Below, piece by piece: positions 17,598-26,864 of a stretch of DNA of 64,000 nt (within the stretch, counting starts at the first letter, position 1; each line of letters starts with the position of its first letter). A program made the translations under genes and the position numbers. Origin of the DNA: VXNE01 sp965205735 (GTDB taxonomy: Bacteria; Pseudomonadota; Gammaproteobacteria; Pseudomonadales; Azotimanducaceae); NCBI GenBank assembly GCA_965205735.1, contig OZ242179.1:62001-126000 (forward strand), written 5' to 3'. Under the pieces are notes generated by a model. The model searched no databases, was not told where the DNA came from, and was given only the letters and a program-made list of their open reading frames with translations.

Positions 17598-20045
17598 ATG
17601 CGCGCGGCCGTCCAATGGGCCTTGCTGGTGACAGTGTATGCGGCCGTGCCGACATCGACTTGGGGCGATGCGGCTGACCGCGGTCTCGCGTCTGTTTCCA
17701 CCCCTCCCGACCCCACATTCTTCGACATCGGCCGCGCGCCGCCCATCGTCCCGGTTCGGGTCGGAGACGACGTACATGTCGTCGTCGACGGCAAACTCGA
17801 CGAGGCCGTATGGGGCACGCTGCCTGGCTACGGTGACTTCAGCGTCGTATCGCCCGACACGATGGCGCCGGCGCGGCTCGGCACGGAACTGAAGTTCTTC
17901 TACACCGCAAAGGGCTTCTACCTGTCGGCAAACATGGAGCAGGTGCCGGAGACCCTGGTGGAGCGATTGAGCGCTCGCGACAAGTGGGATAGCCGCGATT
18001 CCTTTTCCTTCTATCTGGACACGTCCGGAGAAGGACGCTACGGCTTCTGGTTTCGGATCAGTCTTGGCGGCAGTTTGGGGGACGGCACGATCTTGCCGGA
18101 GCGGCAATTCAGCATGAACTGGGACGGCGCATGGCATGGGGCGACATCCCGCACCGAAACGGGGTGGGTCGCCGAATTCCATATCCCCTGGTCTCTCGTC
18201 AGCATGCCGAGGTCGACCGGCGACCGTACCATGGGGTTTTTGGCCAGGCGCAGCGTCGCGTACTTGAACGAGCAGTGGTCCTGGCCCGCGCTTCCGTTCA
18301 CCAGGCCGAGGTTCCTGTCCGAGTTCCAGAAACTGGTGTTGAACGGTGTTGATCTGCGGCAGCAGTACAGCGTGTATCCCTTTATTTCTTCGGTATTGGA
18401 CAATCTCGACGGGACGGTCGCCGCGGACGCTGGCATCGATCTGTTCTGGCGCCCATCCACCAACTTCCAGGTAACGGCGACTGTCAATCCGGACTTTGGC
18501 GACGTTGAAACGGACGACGTCATCGTGAATTTGACCGCTTTCGAGACGTTCTATCCCGAGAAACGCCTGTTCTTCCAGGAAGGCCAGGAAATCTTCCGCA
18601 CCGGGACGCGGCATTCGTTCGGCCGAGGGTCTTCGCCGCCGCAAACATTACTGTTGCATACGCGCCGGATCGGGGGTCGGCCGCCGCGGCCGGATGTGCC
18701 CGCCGGCGTGACGGTGTCGTCGGAAGAGCTCGCCGGGCCGACCGAACTCCTCGCTGCCGTCAAGGCGACCGGCCAGCGCGGCGGTCTGCGCTTCGGTTTG
18801 CTGCTCGCCGGGGAAGACGAAACCCTGTTCCAGGGACTCTCGTCGGAAGGGGAGCGCGTGCAATTGCGGCAGAGCGGGAGGAACTACGGCGTCGCCCGCG
18901 CGCTATGGGAAGGCGGCGGCGCTGCCTCGCACGCGTTGGGATGGATGTCGACGGTCGCACGGCGTCCGGATGGCGAGGCCATCGTGCATGCGGTGGACGG
19001 ACACGCGCTGACTGCCAGCGGACGCTGGGAAGTCGACGGCGAGGTGATCACGTCCTCTGTTCCCGGCGCCGAAGATGGCTACGGCGGCGTGCTCGATATC
19101 AAGTTCGCGCCCGCTCGGGGGTTGACCCACACGTTGGCGATGGACCACTACGACGGCAATCTCGATATCGACGATCTCGGCTATCTCAGGCGCAACGACC
19201 TGACCCGCTATCAATATCAAGCACGCCTCTACCGTTCGGATCTCGCCTGGGCGAGCGAATCCCGTAGCAATGTCGTTTGGAGTCGGGGATACAACGGTGC
19301 CGGCGAGCGCGTGCTCGGCAGCGCGGGGCTGTCGCAGAGCATTCGTCTGGCAAACCTTTCCAGCATGCGGGTGCATGCCGTGTGGTTCCCGGCGCGATTC
19401 GAGGATCGCAACGGCTTTGGCAACGGCAGCTACCGCGTCGAGGAAGCCTGGGGCCTGCGGCTCCGCTATGAATCCGACCGGACGCGGCCCGTCAGCTATA
19501 GCCTCGAAACGCAACGGGGCCAAGAGGATCTGGGTGGCGCTCGCCGCACCTACGGCGGCGGGATAACGTGGCGGCCGGGGGACAGGATGGCCATGCAGTT
19601 CGGCGTCGACTACGTCGAGCGTGACGGCTGGGTCCTGCACCGCGAGGAGAAGCGGTTCGCGCTGTTCGGGGCGGACGAATGGTCGCCGAAGTTCAGCCTG
19701 GACTACTTCATTACGGGCAAGCAGCAATTCCGAATGGCGCTGCAGTGGGCCGCCCTTCGAGCGGGCGACGCCCGTTTCTACGATTTGGCGCCCTCGCGCG
19801 TCCTCGTTCCCGCGAACGCAAATGTCGACCCGAGCAGCGCGGATTTCTCCGTCTCGGAACTGAGTTTTCAGATCCGTTATCGCTGGGAGATCGCCCCCAT
19901 GTCGGACCTGTTCTTTGTATATACGAAGCATGCGGATCTGCCAAACGGCGCGGGCGAGGACTTGGGCTCGATGTTGACAGAGGCCTTCGACAACCCGGTC
20001 GCCGAACAGCTTGTACTGAAGCTGAGGTATCGCTGGGGCTCGTGA
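17598..20045 (+). CDS. DUF5916 outer-membrane protein with CBM9-like N-terminal domain
   Basis: An 815-residue exported protein. ATG 17598 follows GGGAG and starts a signal peptide (MRAAVQWALLVTVYAAVPT). Residues ~45-230 form a carbohydrate-binding family 9-like domain (VDGKLDEAVWGTLPG, SFSFYLDTSGEGRYGFWF). The rest is a beta-barrel of the DUF5916 type with the family segment NPDFGDVETDDVIVNLTAFETFYPEKR and LFFQEG. A surface binding or transport role for glycans or peptides is inferred. The stop overlaps the next gene by GTGA. Confidence 0.85.
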   Translation: MRAAVQWALLVTVYAAVPTSTWGDAADRGLASVSTPPDPTFFDIGRAPPIVPVRVGDDVHVVVDGKLDEAVWGTLPGYGDFSVVSPDTMAPARLGTELKFFYTAKGFYLSANMEQVPETLVERLSARDKWDSRDSFSFYLDTSGEGRYGFWFRISLGGSLGDGTILPERQFSMNWDGAWHGATSRTETGWVAEFHIPWSLVSMPRSTGDRTMGFLARRSVAYLNEQWSWPALPFTRPRFLSEFQKLVLNGVDLRQQYSVYPFISSVLDNLDGTVAADAGIDLFWRPSTNFQVTATVNPDFGDVETDDVIVNLTAFETFYPEKRLFFQEGQEIFRTGTRHSFGRGSSPPQTLLLHTRRIGGRPPRPDVPAGVTVSSEELAGPTELLAAVKATGQRGGLRFGLLLAGEDETLFQGLSSEGERVQLRQSGRNYGVARALWEGGGAASHALGWMSTVARRPDGEAIVHAVDGHALTASGRWEVDGEVITSSVPGAEDGYGGVLDIKFAPARGLTHTLAMDHYDGNLDIDDLGYLRRNDLTRYQYQARLYRSDLAWASESRSNVVWSRGYNGAGERVLGSAGLSQSIRLANLSSMRVHAVWFPARFEDRNGFGNGSYRVEEAWGLRLRYESDRTRPVSYSLETQRGQEDLGGARRTYGGGITWRPGDRMAMQFGVDYVERDGWVLHREEKRFALFGADEWSPKFSLDYFITGKQQFRMALQWAALRAGDARFYDLAPSRVLVPANANVDPSSADFSVSELSFQIRYRWEIAPMSDLFFVYTKHADLPNGAGEDLGSMLTEAFDNPVAEQLVLKLRYRWGS

Positions 20046-20509
20046 TTCTCGATCCCGGCCATTGGATTGGAAGGGGTTCCTATCGTCCGATAGGAGAGAC
20101 GCTCGGATGCGGTATCGACGTTGACTTCCAGCTACGGGAAGAAGAGGCCGGAAAGTTGGTCGAAGCGCGCGTGGAGTCCCAGGACGGCGCCGCGCTCGAT
20201 CTGACGGTGTGGGTCGTTGCCGACGAGGTCGGAACCTACACGGTGTCCGTGCGCGGAGGGGGTGTGGATGTCGACGGGACCGCCAAGCTCGAAGCCGAAC
20301 CGCATCTCGGCCTGCTGTGGTCGGAGGACGGCGGGACGCACATCACGTTTGCGCTGTTCGCCGCGCGGGATGCGATCGGGCTGCGGGGTTTCAGCCGCGC
20401 CGGACCGTCGGTCCTGACCTGGGAGGTGGCGATATATCCTCGGCAAAACGTCGTTTCCGGCGACAACGTTGTTGCTTTCGACGCGCGGCGGTCCAGCCCG
20501 CGATCCTAA
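20042..20509 (+). CDS. Hypothetical soluble protein coupled to DUF5916 gene
   Basis: A 155-residue protein starting at GTG 20042, overlapping the stop of the DUF5916 gene. It starts MILDPGHWIGRGSYRPIGE and is mainly beta strands, ending in YPRQNVVSGDNVVAFDARR. It has no signal peptide and no recognised domain. Translational coupling suggests a role linked to the barrel protein, but its function is unknown. Confidence 0.6.
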   Translation: MILDPGHWIGRGSYRPIGETLGCGIDVDFQLREEEAGKLVEARVESQDGAALDLTVWVVADEVGTYTVSVRGGGVDVDGTAKLEAEPHLGLLWSEDGGTHITFALFAARDAIGLRGFSRAGPSVLTWEVAIYPRQNVVSGDNVVAFDARRSSPRS

Positions 20510-20512
20510 GAG

Positions 20513-21478
20513 CTAGTCGTTCACCAGAATCGCCTTGCCGATCACCTCGCGAGCGGTGATCAGATGCAGCGCGTCCCGCGCTCGCTCCAGGGGCAGGCGA
20601 TGCGAGATGTGCGGATGGATGCGTCCGGACGCCAACCAATTCATCAATGCTCTCTCGTTGCGCGCGGCCCAGTCGGCATCGTGGCGGGGAAGCGCTCCGA
20701 TGGTGAAGCCGATGAGTTCGGCGTCCTTGATCAGCAGGTGGTTGGTCTTGGCGACTGCGGCGCGACCGCTGGTAAAGCCGACGATCAGGATGCGCCCGAA
20801 CGGCGCGATGCAGCGCATCGATTCGTCGAACACGTCGCCGCCGACGGGATCGTAGATGACGTCCGCGCCGCGATCGCCGGTGAGCGCCTTCACCTGCTCG
20901 CGAAAGCCGCCGCTGTAGTTGATCGTGTGGTCCGCCCCCATGCGTTCCACGACGGCGAGCTTTTCTTCGGTCGCCGCGGTTCCGATTACCCTCCCGCCCA
21001 GCAGCTTGCCGACGTCGACGGCGGCGAGTCCGACGCCGCCGCCGGCGCCATGCACCAGCAGCGTCTCCCCGACCGCGAGCCGCGCCCGCTGCAGCGCGTA
21101 GAGCGCGGTCGCATAGTTGCTTCGAAACGCCGCTGCCTGTTCCAGATCGGCGCCTTGTGGAATGGCCGTCGCGCGGGTCGCTGGCACAACGACCTGCTCG
21201 ACGCAGCCGCCGCTGGTCAATACGGCATCGCCGACGCGAAGTTCTTCAACGCCGGGACCGACCTCGATGACGCGTCCCGCGGCTTCGCCGCCGACTATGA
21301 ACGGGAGCGTCGGTTTGACCTGGTACTTTCCCGCGACCATAAGCACGTCGGTGTAGCTGACGCCCCGGGCTTTTAGCGCGACCTTGACTTCGCCCGCGCG
21401 TGGCGTATGCGGTTCTTCAATGTCGCGAACGACCAGGTCGTCCGGCGAGCCGAGTCTCTCGCAGAATACGGCTTTCAT
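20513..21478 (-). CDS. Zinc-independent MDR-type quinone oxidoreductase
   Basis: A 321-residue medium-chain dehydrogenase/reductase resembling NADPH:quinone reductase. It has the GroES-like N-terminus (MKAVFCERLGSPDDL, GVSYTDVLMVAGKYQ, PFIVGGEAAGRV) and a Rossmann NADP site LVHGAGGGVGLAAVDVGKLLG. The cysteine/histidine zinc ligands of alcohol dehydrogenases are absent. ATG 21478 is preceded by GGGGAGAG. It faces, and ends 3 bases from, the gene before it, so the two are convergent. Confidence 0.9.
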   Translation of the reverse strand: MKAVFCERLGSPDDLVVRDIEEPHTPRAGEVKVALKARGVSYTDVLMVAGKYQVKPTLPFIVGGEAAGRVIEVGPGVEELRVGDAVLTSGGCVEQVVVPATRATAIPQGADLEQAAAFRSNYATALYALQRARLAVGETLLVHGAGGGVGLAAVDVGKLLGGRVIGTAATEEKLAVVERMGADHTINYSGGFREQVKALTGDRGADVIYDPVGGDVFDESMRCIAPFGRILIVGFTSGRAAVAKTNHLLIKDAELIGFTIGALPRHDADWAARNERALMNWLASGRIHPHISHRLPLERARDALHLITAREVIGKAILVND

Positions 21479-21590
21479 CTCTCCCCGTTCATCGCGGGCG
21501 TGTAATCGCTCGAGTGGACAGAATACACAGATGGGGACGGCAGTTTCGGAAGCGATTGACGAGCAACCGCGACTTGGTATTATTGCGGGC

Positions 21591-21884
21591 ATGTCGAAGG
21601 CGCTATTGAATCGTCATCGCATGCCGCAACGCTTCGCTTGGCTGGCAGCACTGGTGCTGTGCTTCGGTCAGGCCGACGCCGACACTCACCTGCATCTGGA
21701 CGAGTTCGAAGAGGAGGTCTGCACACTCTGCGGATTCTCCGATCCCGGTCACGTCCAGGATGTCGGGAGCGCTGACAGCCAGCCGCGGGCGTGGCGCCGG
21801 ACCAACAGCGTGCCGGTGTTCTCGGCCATCCTCTCTCCGCGCCCATTCGAGGTCAGCCGATCCCGCGCCCCTCCCATCTCCTGA
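21591..21884 (+). CDS. Small exported Cys/His protein upstream of zinc receptor
   Basis: A 97-residue protein with a signal-like N-terminus (QRFAWLAALVLCFGQADA) followed by a short metal-ligand-rich segment THLHLDEFEEEVCTLCGF containing HxH, an acidic run and CxxC. Similar small periplasmic proteins sit beside zinc-uptake receptors. It precedes the znuD-like gene by 71 bases in the same direction, so co-transcription and zinc delivery are reasonable inferences. I saw no convincing Zur operator. Confidence 0.6.
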   Translation: MSKALLNRHRMPQRFAWLAALVLCFGQADADTHLHLDEFEEEVCTLCGFSDPGHVQDVGSADSQPRAWRRTNSVPVFSAILSPRPFEVSRSRAPPIS

Positions 21885-21955
21885 TCGCAACGTAAGCAAG
21901 CTCGCGCGACCGCCCTCGGGTGTGGCGCGCCAGTTCGGTTATTTGGAGATGGGCT

Positions 21956-24070
21956 ATGAATCGCAGGCAACTACTTCTGGTGGCCATGGCGCCTTGCCTC
22001 GGCGCGGCCGCGTTCGCCGGAGAGGCCCCCGACGGAGAAGAGCCATCGGCAATAGAGGAGATCATTGTCGTCGGTCATCCGCTGTCGGGAGAAGGATTGG
22101 CCCAGGCTAGCGATGTGCTGGCGGGCGAGGAACTGGACCGGAAGGCGGCTGACAGCATCGGCGCGACGATCGGCAACGAACCGGGAATCCACAATAGCTC
22201 CTTCGGCGCCGCGGTTGGCCGGCCGGTGATTCACGGGCTTGCCGGGGCGCGCGTGCGGATCATGGAGGATCGCATCGATACGCTGGATGTCTCCGTCACC
22301 AGCGGGGACCACGCCGTGACCGTTGATCCGTTCATCGCCGAGCAGGTGGAAATACTCAAGGGGTCCGGCACGTTGCTATATGGTTCGGGCGCGATCGGCG
22401 GCGTCGTCGACGTGCACACCGGGCGGATACCGCACAACGCGTTCAAGGGAATCAGCGGCAGACTCGACCTCAAGTCGGCGGATAACGGCGATGGAAGGAA
22501 TGGGTCGTTCCGTGGCGACGGGGGAGTCGGGATTCTCGGCTGGCATGTGGACGGGTTCTCCCGCAGCGCGGGCGACTACGAGATTCCAGGCTTCGCGGCG
22601 TCCGCGCGGGAACTCGCGAGGGAAGAGGAAGAAGAGGACCACAAGGAAGGTGCGGAGCCGGACCACGAGGAGGAGGAATTCTTCGGGGTGTTGCCCGGCA
22701 GCGGCTTCGAGGTGCGGGGCGGAGCTGCCGGGTTCGCCCTCGTCGGCGCCGGCGGTCTCGTCGTTGGCGGCTCCGTAAGCAAGCTCGCGGCCGAGTACGG
22801 CATACCGGGTCACGGCCACGAAGAACACGGCCACGACGACGGCGAAGAAGAACATGAAGAAGGCGAGGAGGAGGAAGGCGGCCACGGGGAGGAGGGCACG
22901 CCGCTCGCTGATCTCGATCAGACGCGGGTGGACTTCGAGGCGGCGATCCCCAGCCCGCTTCCGGGTTTCTCCAGCCTGAACCTGCGGTTCGCCGTCAACA
23001 GCTACGCCCACGACGAAGTGGAACCGTCGGGAGAGATCGGCTCGGCGTTCGAGAACGAAGCGTGGGAGGCGCGGGCGGAGATGTCCCACGAAGCGCTGGC
23101 GGGATGGGAAGGCGTCGCGGGCGCGCAGATGGGCGACCGGAGTTTCTCCGTGGTCGGAGAAGAAGCCTTAACGCCGCCCGTGGACACCAGGACCTTCGGC
23201 CTGTTCTGGGTGAGCGAGCGATCTTTTCCCGGCTTTCAACTGGAGTCGGGCATTCGCTTCGACAGCGTGGAACACGATCCCGCCGTCGGCGACAGCACAA
23301 GCTTCGGCGGCGTCAGCGCCTCGCTCGGCCTGGTGATTCCTTTCGACGACGACTGGACGGGGACGGTGCTTGCGGACTACTCCAGTCGCGCCCCGGTAGG
23401 CGAAGAGCTGTATTCCGACGGCCCACATTTCGCCACCCGAAGTTTCGAGATCGGCGATGCCAGCCTCCATGAGGAAAGGGCCCTAAACCTGTCAGCGACA
23501 TTGAAGCGACAAGGAGAGCGCTGGTCGGTGCTCGGAACGGTCTACCGCACGGCGTTCGCCGACTTCATTTTCCAGGCGCCGACGGGCGAGTACATGGAAG
23601 GGCTGGTCGTGCGGCAATTCAACCAGGCCGCCGCGACGTTCACGGGACTGGATCTGGAGGCCTCCGTTGCGGTTGCATGCTGGGACGGCGGACAGCTTGA
23701 ACTCAATGGATTGTTCGACACGGTTTCGGCGAGAGTCGACATGTCGGGCAATGACAATCTCCCACGTATCCCGCCGGCCCGCGTGGGTCTCGGCATGGCG
23801 CTAGCAGCCGGACATATCTCCGCGAATGTAGACTACATGCGCGTCTTCAGCCAGGAGAATGCGGCCGAACTGGAGTTCGAAACGGACGGCTACAACGACC
23901 TGCGGGCGTATGTCGGCTGGGATGTGGAAGTGGGCATCATGTCCGTCAGCGTGTACCTGCAGGGCAGGAACCTTACCGACGACGAGCAACGAAACCACAC
24001 ATCCGTGGTGAAAGACCTCGTCCCGGAACCGGGCCGCACAATCGAGGCGGGCGTGCGCATTCGATATTGA
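21956..24070 (+). CDS. znuD: ZnuD-like TonB-dependent zinc receptor
   Basis: A 704-residue receptor. ATG 21956 follows GGAGATGGGCT and begins a signal peptide (MNRRQLLLVAMAPCLG). A TonB-box-like IEEIIVVG is followed by the plug domain (GPVIHGLAGARVRIMEDRID-type, HAVTVDPFIAEQVEILKGSGTLLYG). The barrel carries a His/Glu/Asp-rich external loop at residues ~286-316 (HGHEEHGHDDGEEEHEEG), the hallmark of ZnuD, plus an acidic stretch near 222-242. It ends with the usual aromatic residue (RIRY). It would import zinc across the outer membrane using TonB energy. Confidence 0.9.
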   Translation: MNRRQLLLVAMAPCLGAAAFAGEAPDGEEPSAIEEIIVVGHPLSGEGLAQASDVLAGEELDRKAADSIGATIGNEPGIHNSSFGAAVGRPVIHGLAGARVRIMEDRIDTLDVSVTSGDHAVTVDPFIAEQVEILKGSGTLLYGSGAIGGVVDVHTGRIPHNAFKGISGRLDLKSADNGDGRNGSFRGDGGVGILGWHVDGFSRSAGDYEIPGFAASARELAREEEEEDHKEGAEPDHEEEEFFGVLPGSGFEVRGGAAGFALVGAGGLVVGGSVSKLAAEYGIPGHGHEEHGHDDGEEEHEEGEEEEGGHGEEGTPLADLDQTRVDFEAAIPSPLPGFSSLNLRFAVNSYAHDEVEPSGEIGSAFENEAWEARAEMSHEALAGWEGVAGAQMGDRSFSVVGEEALTPPVDTRTFGLFWVSERSFPGFQLESGIRFDSVEHDPAVGDSTSFGGVSASLGLVIPFDDDWTGTVLADYSSRAPVGEELYSDGPHFATRSFEIGDASLHEERALNLSATLKRQGERWSVLGTVYRTAFADFIFQAPTGEYMEGLVVRQFNQAAATFTGLDLEASVAVACWDGGQLELNGLFDTVSARVDMSGNDNLPRIPPARVGLGMALAAGHISANVDYMRVFSQENAAELEFETDGYNDLRAYVGWDVEVGIMSVSVYLQGRNLTDDEQRNHTSVVKDLVPEPGRTIEAGVRIRY

Positions 24071-24164
24071 CCCGGTCAGGCTGGCGGTGGTTACGGGGCC
24101 AGCCTGTCAGTATGATCGCGTTCGCCCGGCGGCGGAGCAGTCCGGCGGGCGGGTCGATTCGGAT

Positions 24165-24239
24165 GGCCCCGTAGTTCAATGGACAGAACGACCGCCTCCT
24201 AAGCGGTAGATGCAGGTTCGATTCCTGCCGGGGCTGCCA
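24165..24239 (+). tRNA. tRNA-Arg (anticodon CCT)
   Basis: A 75-base cloverleaf: acceptor GGCCCCG pairs with CGGGGCT (first pair G-T), anticodon stem ACCGC/GCGGT with loop CTCCTAA gives anticodon CCT reading AGG, T-loop TTCGATT, encoded CCA. It marks the boundary between chromosomal-looking genes and the mobile-element-rich region, and tRNA 3' ends are common integrase targets. Confidence 0.95.
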
Positions 24240-24392
24240 ATTTCAAAATAATAATCATTAAATACAACGATTTACGGTCGGACTCGGAATCCTTGCCCCA
24301 CATTCGTACCACACCGACCTACACGGCGGGCGTGAGCCGCAGCAGTCGGCGCGGGGTAACCGTTCGGTCGTGCCGGTACGTTGCGGTAGTTT

Positions 24393-25240
24393 CTACCGGT
24401 TGAGGACGCGCTTCCAGTCCTTGCGCAGGGGCCGCAGCCAGATGTCCTTTTTCGGCTTGTCGTAGCGTTTTTTGGTGTCGTAGCGCCCGCGCCCCTGGGT
24501 GGTGCCGACATGGGTCCAGCCGGACGCCCGGTAGACGGCGCCGGTATAGCGCGGGGTCTCGACGAAGGTCTCGATCAGCACGGGGGTCGTGTTGTAGCGC
24601 ACGGTCCAGTCCAGCGGCAACTGGCGGCGGACGATGGCGAGGATGTGCGAGCCGAGGTTGGGGATGTGGATCCAGGGCAGGATCAGGAAGCGCGGGTTGT
24701 CGACGACGAGCGGCAGGTTCTTCTCGCGCATCTGCCGCGACCAGCCGATGAAGCCGTCGCGCGGGGCCAGCGTCCAGGCGGCGGTGGAGAAGCCGAGCAT
24801 GGCGAGCGGCGTGCCGTCGCGGGCATGCACGGCGTAGCGCATCTGGGCCCCGACCAGGGTCTTGTAGCCGAGGTAGTGGTATCGGGCGACGTACTCGTTC
24901 CAGAGCTTCCCTTCGCGCGAGTAGCGCACCGCGGCGCGCAGTTCGACCGGGCGGACCTCGTCCAGCGCCGTCGGCGGTGGGATGAGCGGCGGCTCGGTGT
25001 CGGGCCCGAACACGATCGGCCCGGGCCGGTTCTGGCGCCACTTCGGCGGCGGCAGTTCGATGCGGCCGTCGCGGTGCATGGCCAGCATGACGACGCGGGC
25101 CATCATGTCCTTGAGCCCGCCGTCGGCCTTGTGCCAGCCGATGCGTCCACAGAACTCCTTGGACAGGGCGTGGCGGTTCAGCGCCGGCGGGCCGGCGATC
25201 AGCGCCCGCAGCAGCGGCGACCCTCCAGCTGCCAGTAAAC
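24393..25240 (-). pseudogene. DUF4338 / DruA-like protein, 5' truncated
   Basis: A DUF4338 protein: N-terminal module LNRHALSKEFCGRIGWHKADGGLKDM, then LPPPKW, LWNEYVARYHYLGYKTLVGAQMRYAV, FSTAAWTLAPRDGFIGWS, and VVDNPRFLILPWIHIPNLGSHIL. Full-length members start about 25 residues further upstream; here the sequence switches to unrelated DNA near 25240, so the start is lost. An internal ATG at 25106 could only give a shortened form. DUF4338 defines DruA of Druantia anti-phage systems but also occurs in stand-alone mobile units; no druB-E gene is adjacent, so the mobile form is more likely. Confidence 0.75.
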
Positions 25241-25410
25241 AGGCTCCTCGGATCGCCCAGCATGGTGATGATCGCGATCAGAAAGCCTGTGAGGATAGAC
25301 AGGACGGTAGCCAGAATTCGGAGTCCCGCCTCGGTCGAGTCGTGTCCAGACTCCCCGGAGAGGGGGCCGATGGCCAGCAAGAATCCTGCGGGAGTTGCGC
25401 CAGCGAGTAC
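25240..25410 (-). pseudogene. Membrane protein fragment
   Basis: A minus-strand stretch encodes two membrane segments: VLFVLAGATPAGFLLAIG and RILATVLSILTGFLIAIITMLGDP, ending SLFTGSWR. This resembles the N-terminal half of a small uncharacterised membrane protein family. It stops abruptly where the DUF4338 frame begins and its upstream side merges into the plus-strand MauG-like fragment, so it is a remnant. Confidence 0.4.
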
Positions 25411-25476
25411 GAACAGAACCCGCGCTGCTGAAATTCGCCCGCGTGCCGCTCCCGCAACTAGGCTTTGGCAAGAACG
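25383..25476 (+). pseudogene. MauG-like di-haem peroxidase fragment, left part
   Basis: Plus-strand codons read EPALLKFARVPLPQLGFGKN and run to the insertion point of the 2.18-kb element. Joining across the element at the duplicated AAGAACG continues in frame into the right-hand fragment, giving QLGFGKNGFGVDYGRFNV. The 5' part of the gene is missing. Confidence 0.6.
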
Positions 25477-25574
25477 GCAGCAGTTCTCATTTTGGGTTTT
25501 TGCTCTGTTGTTCTCTCGGGGTTTGGTTCGAGTGGTCGGTTTTCGTTGGTGTTGTCGGGAGCGGGTCGGGGATA

Positions 25575-26864
25575 TCAGGGCGGCTGAGAGGCGGTGCCGC
25601 CGGTGGCGAGCAGGGACAGGAGGGCGTTCCAGTCGGGGAACACCTGGTATTCGGTGACGGTTCGCAGGTGCTCGAACAGTCGGCGCCGGGTGCCGAGGCG
25701 GCGGCGGGCGCGCTGCCAGAGCGTCTCGGCGAGTTCGCAGGCGCCGTGGAGCGCGAAGGCGAGCAGGTTGAGGACGACCAGCACGCTGGCCAGGGTGTCC
25801 TTGCCGTGGCCGAAGTTGTGTTCGAGGTGGTAGCCGTGCTGCTTGAGGACGTTGAAGGTCTCGTTCTCGATCTTCCAGCGGGCGCGGGCGCAGTCGGCGA
25901 GTTCGGCGACGTTGTCGCGGTTCACGTCGAGGCTGGTGACGAAGGTGCCGCGGTAGGTGACGGTGCCGTCGGGTCGCGCGCTGGTGATCTCGAGCCAGTT
26001 GACGCGCAGGGCGTCGTCGCCGTCGCGGATGGGCAGGTCGGTCATCCACCGGTGGCGGCGGATGCGGCGGCGGGCGCCGATGCCGGCGGTGGTGCGGCGG
26101 GTGGGCGGGCGGATGCCGTCGAGGTACTCGTAGAGGGTCTTGTGGCTGGCCGGCTTGGCGGTGAGGAGGAAGTCGCCGCCGCTGTCGAGCATCGCCCGGC
26201 AGACGGGCTGGCAGGCGTACAGGTCGTCGCCCAGGTAGACGGGGCGCAGCGCGGCGCAACGGGGGCCGTGGCGTTCCAGCCAGCGCTTGACCGCCTGGCG
26301 CTCGCAGTCCTGCTTGGCGGCGCCGTCGCGGGGCGCCACGAACTCCGGGGGCAGCGGCAGCGGGCGGTCGTGGCCCGGCGCCACGACGGTGGCGGCCAGC
26401 ATCTGGTGGAAGTATTCGGTGCCGCCGTCGCCACGCTTTCGGGTCGAGCAGTTCGGGCAGTGGAGCTTGCGCGAGCGGAAGAACTCGGTGCCGTCCAGGG
26501 CGACCAGCACGCGGCCGTCCAGGCGGCGCATCGGCGCCAGGGCGCCGTGCGCGTCGAGGTTCTCGACGATGGCGTGGAACTGCGCGTCGAAGTGCGCCGG
26601 CGGCACGCCGTCGAGCAGTTGCCGGATGTGGTTGTCGCAGGGGATGCGGTCCAGCCCGAACAGGGTGTGCGCGTTGGACCGCGCGCGTCCCTCGGCCAGT
26701 GCGCGCTGATGCGCCAGGAACGACGGCGACTGCATGAAGAACACCGACAGCGCCGCCATCGCGACGTCCGCCATGGGGTATCGGCGGTTGCGGCCGCGAC
26801 GCGGATCCGGCAGCCCGGCGCAGCACGCCCGGAGCCGTTCGAGGTGGCCGGCGAGAAGCTTCAC
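25575..26864 (-). CDS. DDE transposase (unclassified ISNCY-like group)
   Basis: A 429-residue transposase. It starts VKLLAGHLERLRACCAGLPD (GTG 26864, overlapping the methylase stop as GTGA) and shows the family core: FFMQSPSFLAHQRALAEG, LFGLDRIPCDNHIRQLLD, the first catalytic aspartate in LVALDGTEFF, a zinc-like CPNCSTRK, the second aspartate in YLGDDLYACQP, and the glutamate in RWKIENETFNVLKQHGYHLEHNFGHG. It belongs to the DDE group often annotated ISNCY and related to IS4-type enzymes. It is complete and should act on the 19-bp ends. Confidence 0.88.
   Translation of the reverse strand: MKLLAGHLERLRACCAGLPDPRRGRNRRYPMADVAMAALSVFFMQSPSFLAHQRALAEGRARSNAHTLFGLDRIPCDNHIRQLLDGVPPAHFDAQFHAIVENLDAHGALAPMRRLDGRVLVALDGTEFFRSRKLHCPNCSTRKRGDGGTEYFHQMLAATVVAPGHDRPLPLPPEFVAPRDGAAKQDCERQAVKRWLERHGPRCAALRPVYLGDDLYACQPVCRAMLDSGGDFLLTAKPASHKTLYEYLDGIRPPTRRTTAGIGARRRIRRHRWMTDLPIRDGDDALRVNWLEITSARPDGTVTYRGTFVTSLDVNRDNVAELADCARARWKIENETFNVLKQHGYHLEHNFGHGKDTLASVLVVLNLLAFALHGACELAETLWQRARRRLGTRRRLFEHLRTVTEYQVFPDWNALLSLLATGGTASQPP

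Noticed and set aside
18903..19931. A 342-codon minus-strand frame inside the DUF5916 gene
   Set aside because: Antisense to a strongly supported barrel protein and without recognisable motifs.
21550..21600. Possible Zur operator before the zinc-uptake genes
   Set aside because: TTGGTATTATTGC is AT-rich but shows only a few symmetric positions; not enough to call a site.
24393..25106. A Druantia defence system
   Set aside because: Only a truncated DUF4338 gene is present; no helicase DruE or other partner genes lie nearby.
24319..26826. A long minus-strand frame across the DUF4338 gene and transposase
   Set aside because: It is a shadow frame crossing an element boundary; the sequence is Arg/Pro-rich apart from a short membrane-protein piece described separately.
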